This document shows positions 34,271 to 40,974 of a stretch of 64,000 nt of DNA, piece by piece. Positions within the stretch are counted from its first letter, which is position 1, and every line of letters starts with the position of its first letter. This DNA is from SFEL01 sp045603585 (lineage in GTDB: Bacteria; Bacillota; Clostridia; Christensenellales; CAG-138). The translations under genes were made by a program, and so were the position numbers. Under the pieces are notes generated by a model. The model worked only from the letters and a program-made list of their open reading frames with translations, was not told the DNA's origin and did no database searches. Location: NCBI GenBank assembly GCA_045603585.1, contig JAZUMK010000027.1:1-64000 (forward strand), in the 5' to 3' direction.

Positions 34271-35395
34271 ATGGAGCATCGGCATGTTAAAAGAGGGCGC
34301 AAGCCCCTGTTATCGGTATACGGCAGCATAATTGTTGCAATAATCATGTGCACTCTGCTTTATGGCCTGCTGTACAATGGCGGCGGCGCCAACGTTCTTA
34401 TGGAAGAGGAGCGTCAGATCGCCGAAGAAGAATCAGCCGCAATTATCGCAGCTGCTCCCACGCCCACACCGCAAATGACAGTCGCTTCTTCCTCCGGCAG
34501 GCTTATCCCCTATTTATCAAATAATCTCTGGGGATACAAAAATACCTCAGGCGAAATTGTAATACTTCCCGCTTTTTCCTCTGCTTTGGAATTTGAAGGC
34601 GATATCGCCTTTGCCGCACAGAATGGACTTTACGGCCTTATAAACCGCTCGGGCGCATGGATCGTTCAGCCTGTGTGGACAAATGTTTCCTCTTTCAGCG
34701 AAGGCTACGCCGCCGTTGAACAGGACGGCAAATGGGGCTATATTGACCAAACGGGCAGCGTAAAGATCAATTATGCATACCGCGAAGCAGGCCCCTTCAG
34801 CTGCGGCAGAGCTGCAGTTCGTTCAGCTTCTTCCTTCGGGTATATTGACGTTGCGGGCAATATCGCCATCACCGAAAAATGGTCATCCGCAAATCCTTTT
34901 GCAAATGACCTTGCCTTTGTAACTCTTTCTTCAAAGGGTTACATCATCGATAAGCTGGGAGAACCTCTTATCACCCTTAACAGCGGTACATCCGGCGAAG
35001 GCTTTTGTGAGGACTTTGCTCTTATTCAGGATAACGGCAGCTGTTACTTTATGAACCGCTACGGAAAAAGTGCTTTCCGCAAAACCTATTCTTCTGCCCT
35101 GCCCTTCTCCGGAGGCCTTGCGGCAATACGAGAAGAAGGACTTTGGGGCTTTATCAACGATATGGGTGCAACGGCAATTGCGCCCCAGTATATGGAAGCC
35201 CGCTCTTTCTCAAACGGTCTTGCTGCCGTCAAGAACGCTCAAGGTCTTTGGGGCTATATAGACAGCTTCGGTACTCTGAAAATAGACTATCGCTATGCTG
35301 AGCCGGGAAGCTTTTCTGATGGGTTTGCAGTGTCCATGCGGGACGGTTCATGGTATATTGTGGATAAAAGCGGCAGTGAAGCGCTGCTTTATTAA
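34271..35395 (+). CDS. WG-repeat protein with N-terminal membrane anchor
   Basis: A 374-residue protein. A basic N-terminus is followed by a membrane segment (about 15-38) and an Ala/Glu- and Pro/Thr-rich linker (to about 80). About nine WG-type repeats then run to the C-terminus, each of the form WGYIDxxG-x3-I, for example LWGYKNTSG, KWGYIDQTG, LWGFINDMG and LWGYIDSFG. The third- and second-last repeats are closest to consensus. The topology suggests the repeat domain faces outward. WG repeats probably act in binding, and their ligands are mostly unknown. It is coupled to the LysR gene, and the rpmB promoter begins 31 nt after its stop. Confidence 0.85.
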   Translation: MEHRHVKRGRKPLLSVYGSIIVAIIMCTLLYGLLYNGGGANVLMEEERQIAEEESAAIIAAAPTPTPQMTVASSSGRLIPYLSNNLWGYKNTSGEIVILPAFSSALEFEGDIAFAAQNGLYGLINRSGAWIVQPVWTNVSSFSEGYAAVEQDGKWGYIDQTGSVKINYAYREAGPFSCGRAAVRSASSFGYIDVAGNIAITEKWSSANPFANDLAFVTLSSKGYIIDKLGEPLITLNSGTSGEGFCEDFALIQDNGSCYFMNRYGKSAFRKTYSSALPFSGGLAAIREEGLWGFINDMGATAIAPQYMEARSFSNGLAAVKNAQGLWGYIDSFGTLKIDYRYAEPGSFSDGFAVSMRDGSWYIVDKSGSEALLY

Positions 35396-35426
35396 AAAAT
35401 ATATCCATTTGCTGTGTATTTTCCCC

Positions 35427-35455
35427 TTGCAAAACACATTACCTTGTGTTAGAAT
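35427..35455 (+). promoter_or_regulatory. rpmB promoter
   Basis: TTGCAA (35427-35432), a 17-bp spacer and TAGAAT (35450-35455). The leader to rpmB is about 45 nt and carries a strong SD (AAGGAGGTG). Confidence 0.75.
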
Positions 35456-35508
35456 AGCACTGTTTGATTTTAGCAATATGCTTACTGTCGGTAAGGAGGT
35501 GTAAATAC

Positions 35509-35700
35509 ATGGGTAAGTTCTGTGAGGTTTGCAATAAGGGTATGATGTCCGGTAATAGGGTAAGTCATTCCAATAGGAAAACCAGGCATGCATGGGCTCC
35601 CAATATTCAGCGCGTAAGCGTTGTTGTTGATGGTACCCCCTGCAAGATGAACGTCTGCACTCGTTGCCTTCGTTCCGGCAAGGTTCAGCGCAGCGTCTAA
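35509..35700 (+). CDS. rpmB: 50S ribosomal protein L28
   Basis: A 63-residue L28 of the zinc-binding type, with paired cysteines Cys5/Cys8 and Cys50/Cys53. Family motifs are GNRVSHSNRKTRHAWAPN and CLRSGKVQR. The start at 35509 is fixed by AAGGAGGTG 8 nt upstream and gives the usual L28 N-terminus MGKFCEVC. It stands alone between its own promoter and terminator. Confidence 0.97.
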   Translation: MGKFCEVCNKGMMSGNRVSHSNRKTRHAWAPNIQRVSVVVDGTPCKMNVCTRCLRSGKVQRSV

Positions 35701-35719
35701 TTATTAAGACATCGTGCGT

Positions 35720-35753
35720 GAGTCGGTCAGTTTGACCGGCTCATTTATTTTTT
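35720..35753 (+). terminator. rpmB terminator
   Basis: A 10-bp stem (35720-35729 with 35733-35742, one U-G pair) and a GTT loop, followed by ATTTATTTTTT. Confidence 0.85.
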
Positions 35754-35774
35754 GGCCGGATACGGCAGGATAAG

Positions 35775-35966
35775 CTATAAATACCTTTCTATCACAAACA
35801 ATCTGAATATTCCGGTAAATAACCCTGCCCATATCAGCGCCCATATCAGCCTGGTGTTCAGGCACAGCATCAGCAGCATTATTATCAAAAAGCACATACA
35901 GCACCTGAAAGTTCGCCTCTTGCATTGTCGCCTTCTTATGTATACCATTGACGGCCTTTTTTGCAT
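35775..35966 (-). CDS. Small membrane protein of unknown function
   Basis: 63 residues that I do not recognise. A basic N-terminus rich in Arg and Lys (residues 3-21) is followed by a Cys-rich hydrophobic segment (CCMCFLIIMLLMLCL, 22-36) and a second one (about 39-57) holding WALIWAGLFTG. This suggests a helical hairpin in the membrane with the basic end inside. The start is supported by GGAGGGG 6 nt before the ATG. An overlapping frame of 73 codons has no such site. It is divergent from the ABC transporter gene 111 bp away and convergent with rpmB. Confidence 0.55.
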   Translation of the reverse strand: MQKRPSMVYIRRRQCKRRTFRCCMCFLIIMLLMLCLNTRLIWALIWAGLFTGIFRLFVIERYL

Positions 35967-36046
35967 GCTTCTCCCCTCCTGTCTGTTATATACTACGCAG
36001 CTTTGCGCACATTGTTTCGCGCACAATACAAGGTTGTAAAGAATAC

Positions 36047-36066
36047 ATTGATATATCAATTATAAC
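36047..36066 (+). promoter_or_regulatory. Palindrome and probable -10 before the ABC transporter
   Basis: A perfect 14-bp palindrome ATTGATATATCAAT (36047-36060) sits directly against TATAAC (36061-36066), 12 nt before the transporter ATG. A TTGTAA at 36034 is 21 bp from that -10, too far for a standard promoter. The palindrome may be a regulator site. The assignment of the promoter itself is uncertain. Confidence 0.4.
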
Positions 36067-36077
36067 GGAGGCTTTAT

Positions 36078-36827
36078 ATGGCTGAAATTTTGCTTGAAGC
36101 AGACAATGTTGGCCTGATATATCATCAACCTGACGGAGAAACCCTTGCTGTGGATAACATCTCCTTCAGCGTGAACCGGGGAGAGTTTTTGTCCATTGTT
36201 GGGCCATCGGGCTGTGGGAAAACCAGTATCCTTTCCATGATAGCCGGACTAATTGCGCCCAGCCGCGGTACAATCACGCTGCACAGCCGCTATCGGCCCG
36301 GGTATATGCTTCAAAGGGATCACTTGCTGGATTGGCGAAGCGTTGAAGGCAATGTGCTGCTTGGTCTGCAGGTAAAGGGTATTCTGAACGAAGCCAGCCG
36401 AACCTTTGCAAACAGCTTGCTGGAAACCTACGGCCTAAAGGATTTTGCCAACAGTTATCCCCGGCAGCTATCCGGAGGAATGCGGCAGAAAGTTGCCCTG
36501 ATACGCACTCTGGCTTGCTCTCCGGAGCTTTTGCTTCTGGATGAGCCCTTCTCCGCCCTGGATTATCAAACCCGTCTGAAGGCCTGTGACGAGATGTACG
36601 GCATAATACGAAATGAAGGCAAGACCGCGCTGCTTGTTACTCATGACATATCCGAAGCCATATCCATGAGCGACAGGATACTGGTATTCTCTGCCCGCCC
36701 TGCAACCATAAAGGCGGAGCATAAGATTATTCTGTCCGGCGGCAACACCCCTCTTGAGCGGCGAAACAGCCCTGAGTTCAAGGATTACTTTGACCAGATA
36801 TGGAAGGAGATCGACCATGACAGCTAA
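36078..36827 (+). CDS. ABC transporter ATP-binding protein, nitrate/sulfonate/taurine importer type
   Basis: A 249-residue ATPase close to SsuB, TauB and NrtD. Walker A is GPSGCGKTS (Lys48), the Q-loop is MLQRDHLLDW, the signature is LSGGMRQK, Walker B is LLLLDEPFSAL, and the switch histidine is in LVTHD. It powers import with the permease encoded by the next gene, which it overlaps by 11 nt. GGAGG lies 8 nt before the ATG. No substrate-binding protein gene is found beside it, so the substrate cannot be inferred from context. Confidence 0.9.
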   Translation: MAEILLEADNVGLIYHQPDGETLAVDNISFSVNRGEFLSIVGPSGCGKTSILSMIAGLIAPSRGTITLHSRYRPGYMLQRDHLLDWRSVEGNVLLGLQVKGILNEASRTFANSLLETYGLKDFANSYPRQLSGGMRQKVALIRTLACSPELLLLDEPFSALDYQTRLKACDEMYGIIRNEGKTALLVTHDISEAISMSDRILVFSARPATIKAEHKIILSGGNTPLERRNSPEFKDYFDQIWKEIDHDS

Positions 36828-37623
36828 CACTATGTCACAGGAACATAAAAGCTATCTGAAAGCCATAAAACGCAATAACCGCACCGTCAGCTTTTTCAGA
36901 TATTTTATCCTCCTTGCCATAATCGCCCTGTGGGAGCTTGCGGCGAATATCGGCTGGATAGATCCCTTTATCATGAGTTCCCCATCAAGGGTTTGGGATA
37001 CCATTATAAGGCTGTATGACAGCAATGATCTTTTTCATCATATTGCAGTAACCATGTATGAAACCATCGTAGGCTTTGTCTTGGGAACCATACTCGGCAC
37101 ATTGGCCGCAGTAATATTGTGGTGGAGCCGTTCCCTTGCAAGAATACTGGATCCGTATCTTGTTGTACTTAATGCATTGCCCAAAATTGCACTTGGGCCT
37201 ATACTTATAGTTTGGTTTGGCGCAGGCGTAAAGAGCATAATCATAATGGGCCTGCTCATATCCCTTATTGTCACTGTGATGACAGTTCTGGCAGGGTTTA
37301 ATGAAATAACCGGCGAAAAGCAGCTGCTTATGCGAACCCTTGGCGCCAACCGTCTGCAGATACTCACCATGGTGGTGCTTCCCGCATCCGTTCCAACAAT
37401 AATGAGCGCGCTGAAAATAAGCGTTGGCATGAGCTGGGTGGGCGTAATCGTCGGCGAATATCTGGTATCACGGGCAGGTCTTGGTTATCTTATAGTTTAC
37501 GGCAGTCAGGTATTCAAGCTGGATCTGGTCATGGCCAGCATAGTGATCCTGTGCGTATTGGCAGCAATAATGTACTACTGTGTGGCATATTTTGAAAAAA
37601 GGTTAATTAGGTGGCGGGAATAA
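36817..37623 (+). CDS. ABC transporter permease, nitrate/sulfonate/taurine importer type
   Basis: A 268-residue permease with about six membrane segments (first at about residues 26-45). The cytoplasmic coupling EAA-type loop is visible as LLMRTLGANRLQILTMVVLPASVP. It belongs to the binding-protein-dependent inner-membrane family (SsuC/TauC). The ATG at 36817 is chosen for its AAGGAGA site. An earlier in-frame start would lie deep in the ATPase gene. Import would normally need a lipoprotein or periplasmic-type binding partner, not encoded in this window. Confidence 0.9.
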   Translation: MTANTMSQEHKSYLKAIKRNNRTVSFFRYFILLAIIALWELAANIGWIDPFIMSSPSRVWDTIIRLYDSNDLFHHIAVTMYETIVGFVLGTILGTLAAVILWWSRSLARILDPYLVVLNALPKIALGPILIVWFGAGVKSIIIMGLLISLIVTVMTVLAGFNEITGEKQLLMRTLGANRLQILTMVVLPASVPTIMSALKISVGMSWVGVIVGEYLVSRAGLGYLIVYGSQVFKLDLVMASIVILCVLAAIMYYCVAYFEKRLIRWRE

Positions 37624-37695
37624 AATTAACCTTTGGTTAATTGAAAAGGATGTCTGAATTAAATATAATTAAGCTGTGGATTTTCCGCAGCTTAA
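37624..37695 (+). promoter_or_regulatory. Two inverted repeats between permease and flavoprotein genes
   Basis: AATTAACC-TTT-GGTTAATT (37624-37642) has 8-bp perfect arms. A second stem of 12 bp pairs 37669-37680 with 37684-37695 through one U-G pair and a 3-nt loop. Neither is followed by a T-run, so they are not ordinary terminators. The second sits 13 nt before the ribosome binding site of the flavoprotein gene and may stabilise or gate the downstream message. Confidence 0.5.
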
Positions 37696-37720
37696 GTTAT
37701 AAAAGGAGAAGGCAGCGTCT

Positions 37721-38773
37721 ATGGCTTTTGACTATGATATTGCCATAATCGGCTCAGGGCCTGCCGGGGCCACCCTCGGAAGGCTTATTGACAGCAGCAT
37801 ACGTACAATAATAATAGATAAAAAATCCCACAGGCCCGGCAGCTTTTCAAAGCCCTGCGGCGGTCTTCTTGCGCCGGATGCACAAAAGTCACTTTCCAAG
37901 TATGAAATAACCCTGCCAAAGGAAGTATTGGTTGATCCTCAGATATTCTCGGTTAAAACAATAGACCTGCACTCCGGCCTTATCAGGCATTATCAGCGAT
38001 GCTATATAAATATGGATCGGGATAAGTTTGACAGGTGGCTGTGCAGTATGATACCGCACCAAGTTACCCAAACAGAAGGGCTGTGCAAGGATATATGTCC
38101 GCTGCCGGGTGGAGGATACTGCATCACCTATAATCAAAACGGAATACAGCATTCCATTACAGCAAGATACATTGTCGGCGCAGATGGCGCAAATTCCATC
38201 GTCCGCCGCAAGCTTTTCCCGGATAAGCAGTTTCGCCGTTATACAGCAGTTCAGCAATGGTTTATATGCAAAGACCAGAATCCCTTTTATTCCTGTATTT
38301 TTGACCCGGAAACCAGCGACTGCTGTTCATGGTCCATATCAAAGGATGGCTGCTTTATTTTCGGCGGCGCATTCCCTGTGGAAAATTCACGCAGCCTGTT
38401 TGAAAAGCAAAAGAATAAGCTTATCGATATGGGATTTCCTATAAGCAATCCTGTAAAAACAGAAGCCTGTATGGTATTGAGGCCGCGATCAATATTCGAC
38501 TTTTGTACAGGAACCGGCGATGCATTCCTTATAGGCGAGGCTGCAGGATTTATAAGCCCCAGCTCCCTGGAAGGCATCAGCTATGCCATGGACAGCGCCG
38601 ATATGCTGTCATCGGCCTTGCTGAAATCCGACCCGGCCGCAGCCTACCGCAAAAAAGCACTAAAGCTTCGCCTGAAGCTTGCCCTCAAGGTATTAAAGTG
38701 TCCCTTTATGTATAATCCATTCCTTCGCAAGCTTGTGATGAAAAGCGGCATACAGTCTATTAAAGTAAAATAG
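37721..38773 (+). CDS. Geranylgeranyl-reductase-type FAD-dependent oxidoreductase
   Basis: A 350-residue flavoprotein of the geranylgeranyl reductase / PHBH-like group. The FAD motif GSGPAGATLG spans 11-20. The KPCGGLL motif (44-50, with Cys46) is typical of isoprenoid-chain reductases. VGADGANSIVRRKL near residue 155 and GEAAGFISP near 270 are the other FAD contacts. The C-terminus is basic. Members reduce prenyl chains or act as halogenase-like oxidases, so the substrate is open. It lies 97 nt after the ABC permease, behind two hairpins, and is probably in the same operon. Confidence 0.85.
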   Translation: MAFDYDIAIIGSGPAGATLGRLIDSSIRTIIIDKKSHRPGSFSKPCGGLLAPDAQKSLSKYEITLPKEVLVDPQIFSVKTIDLHSGLIRHYQRCYINMDRDKFDRWLCSMIPHQVTQTEGLCKDICPLPGGGYCITYNQNGIQHSITARYIVGADGANSIVRRKLFPDKQFRRYTAVQQWFICKDQNPFYSCIFDPETSDCCSWSISKDGCFIFGGAFPVENSRSLFEKQKNKLIDMGFPISNPVKTEACMVLRPRSIFDFCTGTGDAFLIGEAAGFISPSSLEGISYAMDSADMLSSALLKSDPAAAYRKKALKLRLKLALKVLKCPFMYNPFLRKLVMKSGIQSIKVK

Positions 38774-38776
38774 AGC

Positions 38777-38806
38777 AAAGGCACGGTTTATCCGTGCCTT
38801 TTAACT
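38777..38806 (+). terminator. Terminator after the flavoprotein gene
   Basis: A 10-bp stem (38777-38786 with 38792-38801), then TTTT on the plus strand. The flanking A and T runs mean it may also serve the convergent phosphodiesterase gene. Confidence 0.75.
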
Positions 38807-39277
38807 TTAGAATATTCTTATTATCTCTGAATCCGCCCATCCTTTGCCATCAGTAGTCAGCATGGCAAAGGTATATGGGGCACCCCGCCTTGGCTTTGTG
38901 GGGCTGCCGGGATTAAGTATCAGCATATCGGGATACTCGTCAATATCCGGTACATGGGTGTGACCGTATAAGGCAACTGTGCATCCCAGCTCCTGAGCCC
39001 TGTAGCTTAAACGGGCAGTACCGCGGTTCACCTCATATGTATGACCGTGGCAGGCAAATATATTTATGCCGTCAATATGTATAACCTGCTCTGTTTCGCC
39101 GAAAAAGTCACAGTTGCCGGCCACCGAATACACCTGAGCACCGTTTTTTTCAAAGTCCGGTGCGTCTCTCAGGTTATCCCCAAGATGTATCCATACATCA
39201 ACCTTCCCTGCCGCCTTTAAAACCTGAGCGATTGCAAACTCATCTCCGTGAGTATCGCTTACAATGCCTATACGCAT
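38807..39277 (-). CDS. YfcE-type metallophosphoesterase
   Basis: A 156-residue calcineurin-like phosphodiesterase of the YfcE / B. subtilis YsnB group. Metal ligands are Asp8 and His10 (SDTHGD), the Asp and Asn of HLGDN and AGNCD, and the His pairs in CHGHTYEV and YGHTH. Family members hydrolyse phosphodiesters in vitro, and their natural substrate is unknown. The ATG at 39277 overlaps the rdgB stop, and the longer frame upstream lies inside rdgB. The rdgB-ysnB order matches B. subtilis ysnA-ysnB. Confidence 0.9.
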   Translation of the reverse strand: MRIGIVSDTHGDEFAIAQVLKAAGKVDVWIHLGDNLRDAPDFEKNGAQVYSVAGNCDFFGETEQVIHIDGINIFACHGHTYEVNRGTARLSYRAQELGCTVALYGHTHVPDIDEYPDMLILNPGSPTKPRRGAPYTFAMLTTDGKGWADSEIIRIF

Positions 39278-39278
39278 T

Positions 39279-39872
39279 TTACTTTTCCTGCTCCAGTACG
39301 GCGCGCAGAGCCTCAAGGGCATTTTTCCTGTGGCTTACGGTATTCTTTTCCTCGGCGGTAAGCTCAGCGAAGGATTTATTATAGGGTTCATAGAAGAACA
39401 GCGGATCATAGCCAAAGCCGTTCTCTCCCTGCAATTCATAAAGCAGCTTGCCTTCCACAGCGCCGCGAACCACGATAGGCTCCTTATCCTTACGCACCAG
39501 CGCAACTGCGCTTACAAAGCGGCAGGTGCGTTTTTCGGTGGGAACATCCTTCATGTTTTCCAATATCTTGGCATTGTTGGCCGCATCGTCATGGCCCTCG
39601 CCTGCATAGCGGGCGCTGTAAACGCCGGGAGCTCCTCCCAGAGCATCCACCTCAAGGCCACTGTCATCAGAAAGAACAGCATCCGCTTCCACCGCATCAA
39701 ATATCTCTGAGGCCTTTTTAAGCGCATTGCCTTCAAATGTATCCGCATCTTCTTCCACGTCTATTGATACGCCCGCTTCCCTGAGGGAAAGTATCTGCTG
39801 AAAATAGTCCCCAAGTATGGCCTTTATCTCGGTTACTTTATGCGCATTGTTTGATGCTATTATCAGCTTCAT
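39279..39872 (-). CDS. rdgB: XTP/dITP diphosphatase (RdgB/HAM1)
   Basis: A 197-residue house-cleaning pyrophosphatase that removes XTP, ITP and dITP. It begins MKLIIASNNAHKVTEI with the family SNNAHK nucleotide-binding motif. DDSGLEVDALGG and GYDPLFFY are further signatures. The start at 39872 follows AAGGAG; codons upstream have no family character. It lies between a GerMN lipoprotein gene and the YfcE-type gene, the gerM-rph-ysnA-ysnB order of B. subtilis without rph. Confidence 0.95.
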   Translation of the reverse strand: MKLIIASNNAHKVTEIKAILGDYFQQILSLREAGVSIDVEEDADTFEGNALKKASEIFDAVEADAVLSDDSGLEVDALGGAPGVYSARYAGEGHDDAANNAKILENMKDVPTEKRTCRFVSAVALVRKDKEPIVVRGAVEGKLLYELQGENGFGYDPLFFYEPYNKSFAELTAEEKNTVSHRKNALEALRAVLEQEK

Positions 39873-39938
39873 GTCTGTTGCTCCTTTTGTAAGAAAAATC
39901 CACAGATATTTTAGCACATGAAGCCGGATTATTCCACT

Positions 39939-40877
39939 CTATCTGAATTCATTTACATACACAGGCCCAGATACAGCCTCTGTATGCATACTGTATTCCC
40001 TGCCATCCACATATACGTCCACTCCGTAAACCTCTTCAAATTCATTGGCGCAAAGCTGGATGGCATTTCTTGCCGCCTCAAGCTTTCCTTCGGTATATTG
40101 CATATCTTCAAAGGCCTTGTTGAATTCAACCTTTGCAATGCCGCCGTCTATATAGGCCCCCATAAGCTCGGTGCCTTCCGGAAAGCAATCCAAAAGCTTT
40201 GCATCCTTTGGCCCTGATACCATTTCCTGAATCGCCGCCGAAAAGGACGGAACTCTGTCTATATAGCGGGTTACGGGAATATTAAGGCTTGCGGATATAT
40301 TTGGAAAATACAGCGTAAGCTTATTTACCGTTCCGGATACAGGCATCTCCCCCTCTTCCACGTTAAGGGCAATTTTCTCCATGGGCTTTGATATATCCGT
40401 ACCATTGGGCATAGCCTTCTTTTCCTTGCCCTCCAGCGTTATTTTTACTGTTTCGATGGAATCAAATTCACTTAATGTATTTACTATCGCTGTTACCATA
40501 GCCTGCTCTTCTTCCGCTGTGCTGTGGCCTGCATAATTTTTTAAATCCAGCGTTGCCTGCTTGTCATCTCCTATGCGCAGGGTAAATTCAGTTCCGGTTG
40601 GTATTACGGTGCAAAGTCCCATTGCGGATGCGCTTTTATCATTATCCTCTCCTGATACAAGGTAGCTTAGCGCTGCTTTGCCTATGCCTTCTTCCCAGGG
40701 TATACTCTTCATCACAGGCACAATAAAGCCATCCTCCGTGGCAAAATACAGCGTTGTGCGGCGCATTCCGCTTTCGCTGTTCTGCTCGAATACAGCCGTT
40801 GTATCCTTACTGCCGCAGCCCCACGATACCAGCATCAATAACACACAGCATAAAACAATTTTTATCCTTCGACTCAT
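39939..40877 (-). CDS. Lipoprotein with tandem GerMN domains
   Basis: A 312-residue probable lipoprotein. The signal peptide has a basic start and a lipobox ending at Cys21 (SWGCGS). Two GerMN domains follow (about residues 40-160 and 180-305), each with the TLYF start and a KAALSYLVSG- or AAIQEMVSG-type helix. GerM is required for sporulation and germination in B. subtilis, and GerMN domains occur more widely as extracytoplasmic, probably wall- or complex-binding modules. Order beside rdgB supports a GerM-like identity. GGAGG lies 8 nt before the ATG. Confidence 0.88.
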   Translation of the reverse strand: MSRRIKIVLCCVLLMLVSWGCGSKDTTAVFEQNSESGMRRTTLYFATEDGFIVPVMKSIPWEEGIGKAALSYLVSGEDNDKSASAMGLCTVIPTGTEFTLRIGDDKQATLDLKNYAGHSTAEEEQAMVTAIVNTLSEFDSIETVKITLEGKEKKAMPNGTDISKPMEKIALNVEEGEMPVSGTVNKLTLYFPNISASLNIPVTRYIDRVPSFSAAIQEMVSGPKDAKLLDCFPEGTELMGAYIDGGIAKVEFNKAFEDMQYTEGKLEAARNAIQLCANEFEEVYGVDVYVDGREYSMHTEAVSGPVYVNEFR

Positions 40878-40934
40878 AATGCCATCCTCCGGCGTTTTTT
40901 ATAAGCCTATTCGGAGTATAGCGTTAAAATAACG

Positions 40935-40966
40935 CAGGCGTCCCCGTTTTTTGCGGGAAACGCCTG
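40935..40966 (-). terminator. Probable terminator of rqcH
   Basis: CAGGCGT/ACGCCTG (40935-40941 with 40960-40966) forms the outer stem and CCCG/CGGG the inner one. The T-run on the minus strand is imperfect (CGTTATTTT). The plus strand has a better T-run, but no plus-strand gene lies upstream. Confidence 0.5.
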
Positions 40967-40974
40967 TTTTGTGT

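Noticed and set aside
35704..35925. 73-codon minus-strand frame overlapping the small membrane protein
   Set aside because: It lacks a ribosome binding site and reaches into the rpmB terminator. The frame starting at 35966 has a strong site and a protein-like hydrophobic pattern.
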